A stretch of 64,000 nucleotides of DNA, from the NCBI GenBank assembly GCA_963693365.1, contig CAVNZM010000005.1:10664001-10728000 (forward strand). Reading direction: 5' to 3'. Positions 48,830 to 61,800 of this stretch are shown in pieces. Below the pieces are notes generated by a model. It worked only from the letters and a program-made list of their open reading frames with translations, was not told the origin of the DNA and did no database searches. This DNA comes from Amoebidium appalachense (lineage: Eukaryota > Ichthyosporea). The stretch's first letter is position 1; the number at the start of each line of letters is the position of its first letter. The position numbers were made by a program, and so were the translations under genes.

Positions 48830-50728
48830 ATGGTGGGTGGGCTAAGCATTTTAGGGACCCTCCTGTTGTCCCTTGTAACCATCACCGTTAACGCACAAAC
48901 ACGTGTGAACCCAACCAGTTGTGGTTACTGGTACAACTGGCAATCATCCCTAGGATGCATCACCATAAAGCCTCAGATTAAGAACTATGAGTTCACGGAG
49001 TTTGGTATGGGTAACTGTTCAGAGTCCAACCGTCTCAAAGATTTCAGGTGGGATGGTCTCCTCGTTCGTTTTTCTCGCCCATGCTGCCTTGAGAATTGGA
49101 ACGATACGGCTTGGTGTGCGGCTACATGCGACAAGAATGAGCCTGCACAACATTGGCGAAAACTACCTCAAGGAAAAGGTGCCTACAAGATTCAGTCCAT
49201 TCTCGACGGGAGATGCCTGACCATGACGGAAAAATTCCTCCGTGTTCGTCCGTGCAACCAAGTGGGTCCGTATCAGAACTTCCAGGAGTTTCAATCAAAA
49301 CCGTGTCCGGTATCACGCACTACTACTACCACCACACGCACAACGACAAAAACGACGACCACTAAGCGACCCCCTACCCCTTCCCCCGACATCATCTGCA
49401 GAGGGAAATGTTGCAAATACAAAGAAATCAAAGAATCCGACACGTACGACACTCTCCCTAACGGTGGCCCCTACCCGTACTCTCTCCAAGAATGCATTGC
49501 AAAGTGTTCGGCAAACACAGCCTGTAACGGCTTCGCGTGGACTGGAAGAACATGCACGTTCAAGCGTATCCGTATCGGCTCCACTGGGCCGGATGATATT
49601 TTCCCTGGGCCATATAGTGTTTATGTCCAGAACTGCGCCGCAACCACTACCACGACGACTACCAGGAAACCAACAACTACCGAGAGACGCACGTCGACGT
49701 CGCGTAATCCCTCCCCGTCCCCCGACCAGATATGCCTCTATAATGAGATTCCCGGAACAGATGCAGGTGGCGTCACTGCCGGTGTTGGCCCTACAACATT
49801 GCTTGAATGCCGGTTAGGGTGCGATAAGTTGACTACGAAGTGTAACGCGTTCACGTGGAACGGCCAGTTTTGTGTGTATAAACTCATATCAAACTCGTCC
49901 CAGCTCGTGCCCAACCCTAATTGGTCAACTTATACCGTTGACCCGGGCTGCCGTTTCTTCCCGAACTCCATTACCACTTCGAAAAAGACCACTACTACTA
50001 CTACTACTACTTTTACCCCTCGTCCTCCACCCCCCACCACCTTCGATTCTGTGACCACCACCACGGTCCCCCCTCCCCCTCCCCCCGTCACCACCACCAC
50101 CACCACACCCGCTAATACGGACCCACCCGTACCGCCATGCGTTCTTCCGGACGGATACACCCCGGCTGTGTTCTGTCACAAAAACGCCTCATGCGTCAGC
50201 AAGAAATGTTATTGCAACTGTGGCTTCGAGGGAGACGGTCTCACGTGTTCGCCCACCACATGCGCGGATAAATGCGATGTTAACGCATGCTGCATCAACC
50301 GCCAATGTCGCTGCAAGCCCGGGTTTACAGGAAATGGCCTGCAGTGCGCCGAAGCGGGCTCCGCGATTATGGGCACCATCTGGCTAGATAAGAATATCAA
50401 CGGGCAGTATGACCCCGGTGAGTGTGGGTGGGCCGGTATTACGGTTGCTCTTTACCACATCGACACGGGTATGCTCATAGACCGCACTAACACGGGGCCC
50501 AAGGGTCTGTATATGTTCCGCGATCTCCGGGCTGGAAAATACCGGGTTTTGGTTGACGAAATGACGATTGCGGAAGGGTACATGCTCACCTACACTGTGG
50601 ATAAACAGCAAAATGTGGTGGGACAGTCGGATGTTACATTGGACCCGAACGAGGAAACGGCAGACGTCGATTTTGGGTATGGCCCTGACCCTGCTGCCTA
50701 CCAAGCCCCTGTTAGTCTGTCGTGCTAA
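48830..50728 (+). CDS. Secreted modular protein: PAN/apple-like, EGF-like and SdrD_B-like domains
   Basis: A single-exon 632-residue extracellular protein with no recognised orthologue. Residues 1-22 form a signal peptide ending ...TVNA before QTRV. Residues ~24-163 are Cys-rich; the part with QHW, DGRCLTM and RVRPCNQ resembles a ricin-B/beta-trefoil lectin repeat. Two PAN/apple-like modules (about 189-267 and 300-372) share the pattern LxECxxxC...CNxFxWxGxxCxxK. They are joined by Thr/Pro/Lys-rich linkers that look like O-glycosylated stalks. Residues ~434-510 hold EGF-like repeats (CYCNCGFEGDGLTC, CRCKPGFTGNGLQC). Residues ~512-620 match an SdrD_B/Cna-B-like beta-sandwich (GTIWLDKNINGQYDPGE, GLYMFRDLRAGKYRVLV, VDFGYG), a fold common in bacterial surface proteins. 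There is no C-terminal membrane anchor, so secretion or cell-wall association is likely. Adhesion or carbohydrate binding is inferred from the modules only. Confidence 0.85.
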   Translation: MVGGLSILGTLLLSLVTITVNAQTRVNPTSCGYWYNWQSSLGCITIKPQIKNYEFTEFGMGNCSESNRLKDFRWDGLLVRFSRPCCLENWNDTAWCAATCDKNEPAQHWRKLPQGKGAYKIQSILDGRCLTMTEKFLRVRPCNQVGPYQNFQEFQSKPCPVSRTTTTTTRTTTKTTTTKRPPTPSPDIICRGKCCKYKEIKESDTYDTLPNGGPYPYSLQECIAKCSANTACNGFAWTGRTCTFKRIRIGSTGPDDIFPGPYSVYVQNCAATTTTTTTRKPTTTERRTSTSRNPSPSPDQICLYNEIPGTDAGGVTAGVGPTTLLECRLGCDKLTTKCNAFTWNGQFCVYKLISNSSQLVPNPNWSTYTVDPGCRFFPNSITTSKKTTTTTTTTFTPRPPPPTTFDSVTTTTVPPPPPPVTTTTTTPANTDPPVPPCVLPDGYTPAVFCHKNASCVSKKCYCNCGFEGDGLTCSPTTCADKCDVNACCINRQCRCKPGFTGNGLQCAEAGSAIMGTIWLDKNINGQYDPGECGWAGITVALYHIDTGMLIDRTNTGPKGLYMFRDLRAGKYRVLVDEMTIAEGYMLTYTVDKQQNVVGQSDVTLDPNEETADVDFGYGPDPAAYQAPVSLSC

Positions 50729-50763
50729 ATGGGTCAATGTAGCTTAGACAATGTTTTTTAGTG

Positions 50764-50798
<35 letters not shown>

Positions 50799-52222
50799 TG
50801 GTGCTGTAGTTAGGTTATGTTTGTCTGAAGGATGTTTATCACCGTCACCCATTTATGATGTAGCAGCTGACGTGTGGCTACCTAGGCATTTTTTTGAGGT
50901 TGTAACGAAAAAAGGAATTTAGGATTGAGGATGGTGGAGACTGGAAGTGTGCAATCCCTGTAAACGCTGCAGGCTATCTATTTGACTGGTTATTTCTTAG
51001 TTAATAATTACTCAATCAAAGACATCGTTAAACACCCATAGAAAAAGGGGGAAAGCTTAAAGTAAATAGCATAAATACGTATCAATGCTCCACATATAGG
51101 AGCAGTTGGTCAATAGTTTTTGCCATTCCTTTGATTGCTTGTTATTTGCGTCTTGGGTGGTGTGTTCATATCCATACGGTGCAATAGGCAATTTAGACAT
51201 TATTCAATGGCATAATGTCCTGATTGATTGAAGGGATGTACACAATTTACGGCAAATGTCATGAGTTTTTGTTAGGGTAGCGGTTGTCAGGATGCCGTTG
51301 AAGCTAGCCGATTACACTGCCCTCTCTATGAATAAATTCTAATATTGCGGCGTCCTTCTTTCCCCCCCCCCCCCCCCCCCCCCCCCCCTTTCTTGTCCTC
51401 TCCCCTCCCCCACCCCGGCCCACCACACATGTACACACACTGATAGACATGCATATCCCTCCTCTGCCTCCTCACCTACCCACACCCTCCCCCCCCCCTC
51501 CCCCCGGCCTACCTCACATGCACACGTACACACATAGACACACGCATACACAACTGTTACTAGTAGTCCACCTACTATTGCCAACTTCTCTTCCTAGAAT
51601 ATGGTATAACGTATGTTGCACACTCTCAGACTGTTCGCTGCGCATGCTGCATTTCAAGTTTGAGGGCAACAATGCATGTTCTTTGTTGCATACCGTGGGC
51701 CTTTGATGCCGCATCCCCCACCCCCGTCCCCCTTCCCTCTTCTCTGCACAACCACCCACGCACATCAAACCATCTAACGTTGTAGGATTCTCAACGTACA
51801 CACACCTGTCAACCCACCTGCTGGGGCCACATCCTCACCCACACATGCACACATACCTCCCCCCTTCCCCCCTCCCCCCCGCTCCCCCCCTCCCCTTATC
51901 GAAGAATTTTCCCTATTTGTGATGCATGTTCGTTGTGTGTGCTCTTTTTTTGGCACGTGTGGTCCTTGGCAAATGTTTGGTTAGTACTCAGTGCAAAACA
52001 ATTCAACCCCTTCCCCCCCCCCTCCCCCCTCCCCCCCCCCCCCCCCCCCCCCCTCCCCGCCCTGTCCACCCTCCCAGCTCCCTGTGGCCTGCAGGGGTAT
52101 TCGGTATGTGCTGCCCAATATCGAAGGCCGCCAGGCGAGGGGGTTGAGAAGAAAAAAGGGTGTGTGTTGTGTGTTCATGTGTACGAGGGTCTCCAGAGGG
52201 GGAAGGGGGGGGAGGGGGGGGG

Positions 52223-52253
<31 letters not shown>

Positions 52254-52418
52254 GAGTTCAAAATGCACGGAGTCCCCCAAGAGGGGGGAGGGGGTAGGAA
52301 GGGGGGGTGGGGGGTGGGAACAAGACTGGACATTGCTGCAGCTGCAGGGACGTATATCGTACATCTGAATATGCCATTGGGCGATAGTATACATAACCCC
52401 CCCCCCCCCCCCCCCCCC

Positions 52419-52452
<34 letters not shown>

Positions 52453-53180
52453 ACACACACACCCCCCCCCCCCCCAACCCACCCACGGACAGCCTTTGCC
52501 TTCCCTTTATCCGCGGATTTCTTGTCCTCCCCCTCCCCCCCCCTCCCCCCCCCCCCCCCCCTCCCCCCCCCCCCCCACGCATTCCCCCCTGTCCCTCCCG
52601 TTTCCCCGGACCCCCTCCTCCCCTCCTTCACCCTCAAATTCTTGTGAAGGGGCTGCATAAGCATGATAAGATATGTGGTGTTATAATTTATCACCGCATT
52701 TTCCTGCCTCACGCTCTACCGTTCGAGCAACTTGCATGCCCCTGTTCTTTTTTTCTCGTTTCATGGTTTCTTGCTGTGCGATGATCAAATTTCAAATATC
52801 AGCTTTTTTCGCGCCATTTTTACGCATAAAGCCATATGATTGGCTATGAGGTCTAGATCGAGTCCAACAAACTGAGCCGGTGAAAGGTTGAAGGAGCTCA
52901 GTCAGAGTCGCTCGAACTCGAAGGAAATCAATCAGAATTTGGGAAACGAGAGTTTTTCTATGTTCTGTTTTACTAAACTGTGAGTTGCGTGCGACGTATA
53001 GGCACACCTCTCAAAGCTACTTTGTCACTGCCGCCTGTCTCTTTGCATTGCTTCTTTGGCTTGATCTCTGCTCCATCTGAGAGCTGGGTGTGTTTTTGAA
53101 ACGAGCAGCTTTGCTCCAGTCAAAGACCTAGAGAAGCAAAACAGTTATAAAGAAGGCCGCCATGATTCTGGTAAAGAACT
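50729..53180. other. Intergenic region between the secreted protein and orphan genes
   Basis: Secreted-protein 3' flank with a TG array (50766-50796) and AATAAA at 51330-51335, then poly-C and C-rich blocks (51361-51387, 51840-51900, 52010-52070, 52398-52640) and a unique block (52640-53180) that probably holds the orphan-gene promoter. No coding region recognised. Confidence 0.6.
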
Positions 53181-53511
53181 ATGGAACTCATGGATGTTAG
53201 CGTCCGTTTCCTTCCGCAAGCCGCAGTCTCTACAAATTTGCCAAAGAACGAGAGTTTTGAAAAGGTAAGGACTCTTCCTTGGTTTCTAGTGTTTCTGTCA
53301 CTGCATTTCTCTACTTTTTATCGAGAGAGCTTCTTGGGTTTCTATCGAGAAAATATGCTTGTTCAAAATCGTGTTACCAAAGAATGGACATACACGCTGA
53401 GATTCTCGTTACCAGCACGCCCATTTGACCTGGACAACTTCATGCATGGCTCCTCCCTGTTTCAGTTCTAACATCGACTTTCCCTTCACTTTCCCTTCAC
53501 ATCCTATGCAG
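53181..53511 (+). other. Probable 5' UTR exon end and 5' UTR intron of the orphan gene
   Basis: A strong donor (AAAAG then GTAAGG) follows 53264 and an acceptor (TATGCAG) ends at 53511, just before the proposed ATG at 53517. A short open frame begins at 53181 (MELMDVSVRF...), but joined to the CAG acceptor it meets a stop at once. It would continue into the gene only if the next AG (ending 53513) were used, giving ...[11 protein letters not shown]. Either this is untranslated leader, or a NAG-type alternative acceptor adds 28 residues plus an Ile. Confidence 0.5.
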
Positions 53512-53516
53512 AGATA

Positions 53517-53993
53517 ATGGGGAAGGCTAGTGAGCCTTCCATTCTGAGGGCTGTGGCCTCACAAGAGGCTGCAAACCCTGCACCGGAGGCTTCAGAATCT
53601 TCAGTCTCAGCCCATGGGGTAAGGGCCTATGAGTACTCGTGTTATATAATTCTTCGTCTTCCCCCTGCAAAGCCTTCATTTAGCCAGTCCCCCCCAAGCC
53701 TCTATCTAGCTAGTCCCCCCCCCCCCCCCCCCCCCCACCCACTCACCCACCCACCCGTCCCCTTTACCCCCCTTATCACAATTTACGACTCCATCTCTCT
53801 CAGATCCCCCTTGCTAGCCCCCCAACTGAGGTTGCTCGTCACCTTCACCTTTTTAATCTAAGCCTTATCCCGCTGTGACATTCCACCTTCTCGTTCGCCT
53901 TCTGTTTTTTAAGACGCATCATTGGGTGATATCTATAGATAGTTACCTCCTTCCCTCCCCCGTCCATTCCCTTGCCCCCCCTTCTATTCCTTC

Positions 53994-54031
<38 letters not shown>

Positions 54032-54445
54032 CCACCCTCCTTTTTGCTGTCTTTCGTGTGAAGCTGCTTCTTGTGCTAGATTGTGCGTTTTGTCAGGCTG
54101 TGTGGTATGTGATTGCATAAACGGTGTCATATCGTTCCTTGGACTGCCTGGACCGCTTTAGTGTCCATGTATGGGACATGTACGTTGTATCTCACTAGTG
54201 CAAATAAAAGGTGCATGCTGGGGAGGGGAAATGAAGAGGTGGGGAGGGTGGGGGAGGGGGGGAGGAGGGAGGGGAGGGGGGAAACAGCACTGTTAGGGAG
54301 AAGAAGGAAAATAAGATTCGAGAGTGGGAAATTAATGGCTTGAAAATGTGAAGGTGAAATGGTGCGAGAATGTAGGCAAATTTCTTTGGTAGGTGAAATG
54401 GAGGCCGGGGAAGAATAACACTTCTGAGAACTCAAGACTCTGTGG

Positions 54446-54497
<52 letters not shown>

Positions 54498-54898
54498 GGT
54501 GGGTGGGTGGGTGGTGGTGGTGGTGGGCAGGGGAGGGGAGGGGGGGAGGGGGGGGGGGAAGGGGGGGGGGGAGGGAGGGAAAATGATTGGGAGGTTTATG
54601 ACAAACTGAGGAAGCATAGAGCGAATGCATAGGGAGTTTATAAAAGCCTTGTGGATTTTGGTAGCGAGGCAGAATTCTTGAAGATGCAGTCGTGTGCTTG
54701 GTTCACTACTACAGTGGGAGGGAATGGGGAGGAGAGAGGTGGGGAGGGGTAAAGCCCCGGAGGGAGAGGGGTTGGGTGGCGGGGGGGGAGGGGGGGGGGG
54801 GGGGAGGGGGGGAGGGAATGCGGGGGTTCTTTCGATAGGTAAGATAGCATGTACAAATTCCTTGAAATTCGATGTGTTATTCTGCTTGGCACTACCAG

Positions 54899-54981
<83 letters not shown>

Positions 54982-55962
54982 AGGGGGTGCCAATTCACTA
55001 CCCCGCCCCGGACGACCACACAGATACACGGCCCCCAACTCCACTTGGTGTGGCATGTCCTTGCTCAAATCCCCAACATTTACCCATTAGTTGTTTCCAA
55101 AAATCACCTTGACTTTCTATGGATGTCCATATCACGCTGGTTAGTTTTGACGGTTTGTATAGTGCGCTCCTGAGGGCCGGAACCCATAATGACATCGGGA
55201 GAGGGAAAGACGGTAACAAAAACCGGTAAAAATCAAAAAGGAAACAAAGTTCTTCACTCACTCACCCATTGTTTACAAAACAAGTACGCGAGGGAGTAGT
55301 GGAATTTTCTGAAACGGCAATTAAAAAAAAATTAAAATAAAAAATAAAAAAAGGAAAAAAGAAACAAAGGAAAAAAAAGCCGTGACTCATTCAGTAGTTT
55401 TCCTCACAGCAAGGACCGGGGGGAGGATCAGCACCAAACCAAAACCCTACATCTACACTCCAAGCACAAGCACAAGCACAAATGCCTACCACCCACCCAC
55501 ATGTCGCCTCTGGGCAAGAACCCATTACCGGTGTTTCCCAGGCCGTTGCCCCCCATGTGCCGCTGCTTACCAATGCTGTCAGTGCACTTGCTTCTTCAAC
55601 ACTTATGGCTTCGGTCGACGCAAGTTCTGCTTATGCGGTATGTAAACACCCCCTCCCCCCCCCCCCCCCCTCCCCCTCTCCCACGCCCCTCCCCCCCCCC
55701 CCCCCCTTCCCCCCTCGCCCTCCCCCCTCCCCCTCCTTCCCCCTCCCCCCGGTCTCTTTCTCTCTCTTCCTCCTCCTCCCAGTGCCCCAAAAACACACAT
55801 ATTCAAACACACATCAGGACACCCAAGCTGGTGGACGCGGGTACACACACACACACATGCACACACACACACACGCACACACACAAGCATGCAGATGTTA
55901 ATGATACGCCCACACCCGCCTGCACAAACAAACAGACACACACTAACACATACACACACACA

Positions 55963-56025
<63 letters not shown>

Positions 56026-57062
56026 ACAATATGTCGATAGCGAGCAGCACACACCCCACACAGAAACGTCACGCCGACCCACTCATCCCCCCCCCCCCCC
56101 CCCCCCCCCCTCCCCCCCCCCCCCCTCCCCCCGCCTTTGTGTGTACAAAAACAGAATGACTAGCCTCTCCACACCTCAATGTCGCCCTTCTCCCGCTTGT
56201 GGAATTCTGAAGCTGACGTGTTCTTGTGCACTTGGATGTGGTCGCATTATCTCTTTGCATCATTAATTTGCTGTGTGTACACTTTCCTCAACAACTTGGA
56301 CGGACTGGTTGTTTTTCAGGTATATCCGGTGAAGCTATCTCATGGACTACCTCGTTGTGTCTATGGCAACTGACCTATATGTCCATTCTTAGCCCTGCCT
56401 GATGCCCCGATGGAAATAAAATTCATTATGATTTTTTCCCCCCCAAGTTCCTTGGTGCTTCTTTCTCATCCCTGTTCCCTGCTTGTCCCTTCTCGTTTGC
56501 ACATGTAAATGGCTTGCTCTCATTGTGTTGTTTTTAGCCTCGTCTGATTAGAGTACGTCTTTGTGTGTGTGTATTTTTGAACCTGGATTTTCTTTTTACC
56601 CCTTTTTGGGTTTTGCTTGTTTTTGGCTCCCCCCCCGGGGGGGGGGGGGGGGGGGGGGGGGAGGGAGGTCTGCCCGTTTGTGCTTGTTGACATGTGGGAG
56701 TGTGTACCTGTATGGGTATGTGCATAATGCCTGTACGTGTATTTGTGCATGTGCCTTTGTGTCTTTGTTTGCCTGTGTTGTGGTATCTGATTTGTAGGTG
56801 CTGTCCAGGTGGGCACAGGTGTCTGTGGGAGTGAGCACACATGTCCGTGTGCACGTTGCATTCGGGGTGCTATATTGGGTGTCTGGTGTGTACCCAGTGC
56901 AATATTCTTGTTTTCTCCTCCTCCATAGCTGCAGCTGCAGGTTAACTCTTTCTCCTACCTCAGCTGTTTGTTGATCCCCCCCCCCCCCCCCCCCCCCCCC
57001 TTTTTTTTTTTTTGTGCCTTTCTCGATGGAAGCATTGGTCAACAGGAGGGAGTGAGGGGGGT

Positions 57063-57114
<52 letters not shown>

Positions 57115-58732
57115 CATGTACGTGTATACGAAAGGGGGAAAAATTCTTTTTCGCGTTGAATGTTGCCTTGCGATTAGAGAAAATCGACTTATCTTTGTTC
57201 TTTGCAGCGATCCGGGGGGCAAGAGGAATTCGGAGCTCTTGCCACGTTTCTCCCCGCTGCAATCACGTCCCTCCGGCAAGCAGAAGCTAACGGTGCAGCT
57301 GGGAACAATGCGCAGGCAATGTTGTGTCTTCAACAGTCACTTCAGGCACTAACTGCTGCATTTAGCACACTCACTGCCCCGTTTCTTCCTCCCGCACCCA
57401 CGTACACCGCTCCGTTTGGTCTCGTGGCAGGGGTAAATTCAAGCCAATACCCGAGTATGTATGGGTATGGTGGCGCAAGCGAAAAAACGGACGTTTCGAG
57501 TCAACTCACGCAAGCGCAAGGGCAAGTGCCAACTACGGAAAACGAGAAACAGGGAGTGGTGGTGATAGGTGTGGAAGTTGAAGGTGAAGGTGTGAAAGTG
57601 ACTGAAAAATATGAGGGGAATGGAGGAGAGCGAAGGAGAAAGGAGGGAGAGGAGGGAGGCACGAAGGGAAGCGTGAAGGTGGAAATGGGGAAAGAGGAGG
57701 GAGTAGGGGTTATCTCCTGTTTGGAAGAGTGTGTGGTGGGAAGTGTAATTCTTCCTCTGAAAGTCCACGGGGAGAAAGGAGGGGGAGGGGCCGTAAACAA
57801 GGAGCAGGAAAATTTGACGGAAGTGGGAGTGAACGTGGGGGGCAGAGAGGGATTGACGATTGAGGGGGGAATGAAAGAGAAGGAAGAGGGGTTGCATGGT
57901 GATAATGGGGAGAGCCAAGTGTGGAATAGGGAAAACACACGGGGGAAGGTTGGGGGTGGTGAGATTTGTGATGCAACAGGGAGGGAAGGTGAGGTAGAAA
58001 GTGGGGGGCATGAAAGAAGCACATCGGAGGCGGAGGCGGTGAGTGATTTGCATGGAGAGAGGGAATGTGGCAGTGTGGCATCCCTTTGCACGTGTGAGAA
58101 TGTACCAGCAAAAACCACGGAAAACACCAAAGTGGAGGGTGATTATCTCGGTGAACTCCTCTCCAATATGAAAACGGATTCCCAATCCACCACCGAAGAA
58201 GATAACCCCATCGAGAAAGAAAGGTCCGAAGGAGGCGAATTTCAGAATGATGCGGTCAAGTCTGGCTCACCCTATGCTTCCTGGAAATTCGGCACAGTGC
58301 AACTGGAAGGGGTTGCAGGAGAAACTCTCCGCGGGTGTGAAGATGGTACGAATGAGTGTTCTGTAAAATCGAACACGGAAAACGGAAGCGAAGAAACAAG
58401 TGCGGAAGCTGCCAGTGAAGAAATCGGTTCACTCCGTCTCCCACCAGATTTGAATCCAGTAAAAATCGAGCGGAAACGGCGCGCAGATGAAATGGAAACG
58501 GGGTTACGAGATGGCTCTAGTGACGTCATACGTGACGGGAGAGGGGAAGATGGGGAAGGGAGGGATGCCTTTGCCCTGGGGGAAAGTGGGTCTGAAGAAG
58601 ATGTGCAGGTAAGCAATTTGATTGGATGCTATTTCTTGGGCTTTGTTCATGGTTTTTTTTTGGAGGGGGTGGGGGTGGGGGGTGGGGGGGCTTCTCTTTT
58701 TCTTCACTTTTTTTTTCTTTCTTTTTTTTCCC

Positions 58733-58794
<62 letters not shown>

Positions 58795-58825
58795 CGGGCT
58801 TCTCTTTTTCTTCACTTTCTTTTCG

Positions 58826-58857
<32 letters not shown>

Positions 58858-61800
58858 TTTTTTTTCTTTCTTTCTTGGAGAGGGGGGAGGGGGGAAGGGG
58901 AGCTGATCGCGGGGGGGGGGGGGGGGGGGGGGGGAGAGGGGGGCTCGATAGGGGGGAGGGGGGAAGGGGAGCTGAACGGGGGGGGGGGGGGGGGGGAGGG
59001 GGCTCGATTGGGAAAAATATTGACGGGAAGGGAGGGAGAAGTTGCCAAAGTCTTGGATTGGATACTCCCATTAGAGCTTGAAAGAAGATTGCAAGTTGTG
59101 ATTGATGCTGGTTCAAGGCTTGAGTTCTACCGCTCTTCTTTCTCTCACGCTGTCCCCTCCTTTTTCTTCTTCTTCTCTCTCTCTCCTCACCCCCCCTTGC
59201 CCCCCTCCCTCTCCCTCTCTCTCTCCCCCCTCTCCCCACCTCCCTCTCCCCTTCCCCCTCCCCCTCCCCCCTCCCCCCTCCCTCTCCTTCCCCCTCCCCC
59301 TCCCCCTCCCTCCCTCCCTCCCTCCTTCCCTCCCTCCCTCCCTCCCTCTCTCTCCCTCCCTCCCTCTCCCTCCCTCCCTCTCTCCCTCCCTCCCTCTCTC
59401 CCCGCCCTTCCCCTTCCCCCCTGCCCTCTCTCTCTGTTTGTGTGTGTATGTGTGTGCAGATGTATTTGTATGTGCGCCGTGTGTGTGTACTTGTGCATGT
59501 GAGCGCGCATATCTGCTATGTGTCTGGGTGTCTTTGTATGTGGGTGGGTGTATAAAATAGTTACTGTTTTAATGACCCCCTCTCTCTCTTCCTCCCCCCC
59601 CCCCCCCCCCCCCCCCCTCCCCCCTCCTCCCCCTTCCCTCACCGCCCACCTCACACACACTCCCCCCTCGCTACTTCTTCCTCCACTCCACTCCCCCTCC
59701 CCTCCCCTCGCACCTCCTTACACTCTACCCCTCCATCCCCCTGCTCCCTTTCTCCGCCTCCCCCTCCCCCCCCCCCCCTTCCCCTTCCTCCTCACCTGCC
59801 CATTCCCAACACCTCTCCACCTCACCGTATCCCTCCCCCCCTCCCCCCCTCCCCTCCCCCCTCCCCCCCCCAACCCACCCCACCCCACCCCACTCACCCC
59901 ACCCACCAACCCGCCCACCCAACCAATCACCCCCATCCCTCATACAGACTGCAATCCTCCACCCAAGCAAGGCAAAAGGAACGAATTCTGACCCAACTCT
60001 CAGTCATTTGGCCACCCCCCAACCAGTGGTTTGGATGCATCGGGCCGAGTCTGCCACAACCACGCCGGCACCCACCAAAACACAACAACAAGACCTCAAA
60101 GCTGAGTTGTCTTTGGACAACGTATTCCCTCTAGCTCGCCATCCTCTATCAGACCCCCAACCGTATCTCGAGCAGAGTAGAGGTGGATTCGGAAAGGAGG
60201 GGCACCAGGCGGATAGTAAAACGGTGGTGGAGGAAGGGAGAGGCAATAGTGTTGTGGTTGAACTGGGTAAAAAGGTTACTGTGCTGGAAGGGAAGGAAGG
60301 AATTCAGGAAGAGGAAAGAGAAAGCACCGGTGGGAAAGCAAACGGAGGCATGACCACCCAACACCCGACACACACCATGGTGAATGGGGGTTATGGCGAG
60401 GGGGAATTGGAGCCGGTGCAGCCACTATGCGGGGTTCTTGCGGGCTCATCTGTGGAATCGACCCCCCCTCCACGGAAAATTCACGGTAATTTGAGCCCAT
60501 CCAAGGACGAATTGAAACCCACAACCAGTTCGAAATTCAAGAAGGAAAATGAAGAACCCAAGGAAACCCCATGGCCACCCGCTTTGGCCTCTGGGTGTGA
60601 AAATTCTTCACAGAACGAAGGGGTTGTGCCTACACCACTCACCCCCCCTTTCCGCGCCACCTACCCTCTCTCATCCCCTTTCGACCTCGGTTTTTCCCCA
60701 TGGAAAATGGGCCCCGCTGCAAATGATAACATAGGTCCGCCACCCGGATTTTCTCCCATACGACCGACCACACGCTCGCCGCCTAAACACGAGTACTCGA
60801 GAACGGTGAAACCGGGACCCCTTTGGGTGGGGAGGTCGCTTTCTTTCCATGGGGAGGATATGGAAACTTGCGGTGTTTCGGCGCTCTTGAGCCCCCCCTC
60901 ACCCAAATTCCACCGATTCATTTGGCGAATACCATTCGCAGACATCTGAAAATTCGCGGTTTTCGAGCATGTGGCATCAGCCAGACATCTACACCACCCA
61001 CACCCCGTCATATGTCCGTATGCCTGTCGGCGAGCACGTACCCCTATGGCTGCAAGTAACACCCGAGGTACGAGATGAAACTGCCGCAAAAAACCCCCTG
61101 TCCGGGCACCACGCATTCACCGAAATCCCGCTCACGCCCATTAGCCCAACCCTCTTTTCCCCGCCGACTTCCTTCACCACAAGTCTGTCTTCTGCACCTA
61201 CACCAACCCTCCTCACGCCTATTTCAGCGATATTTCCAAGCCTTTCTCCACTTGGGCCGGTTCGTTTACCTCCAGGGTTCGAAACACCCACCACCATAAC
61301 CACGGCAGACAGCCCGTTTTCCGAATCTCGCTCTTCTAACACCACTGGTACGATTGCGCCATGCAATGAAATTTCGACAAATTCGACCACAGGGGAGGAA
61401 TCGATAAACGACAACCACCACCACTTCGACCATTCTCCATCAATCTCACCCTATGCAGTCACAAACGCCCCCCTTGTTCCTCTTCCCATCACTACTCCCA
61501 TTACTACTGTTATTAGCAAGCCTACCACCCTACCTACCACCCCAACACCCACAACGTCAAACCTACCGGAAACTACCCCAACCGATAACCAACAAAACCC
61601 CGTATCCGTTTCTGTCCGACACCACCCCGTTTCGTCACCCAACCCTGCCACCACCACCAAGGCGCCTGCCACACCACCACCAACCACCACCACCAACACC
61701 CAGGAGGCGAACTCCAACCCAGAAACGAACCCTCTACCCCACCTCCTCACCAGTGAAAACACCACCGCCGCCGCCAACTCTACTCTCACCCCCACCACCA

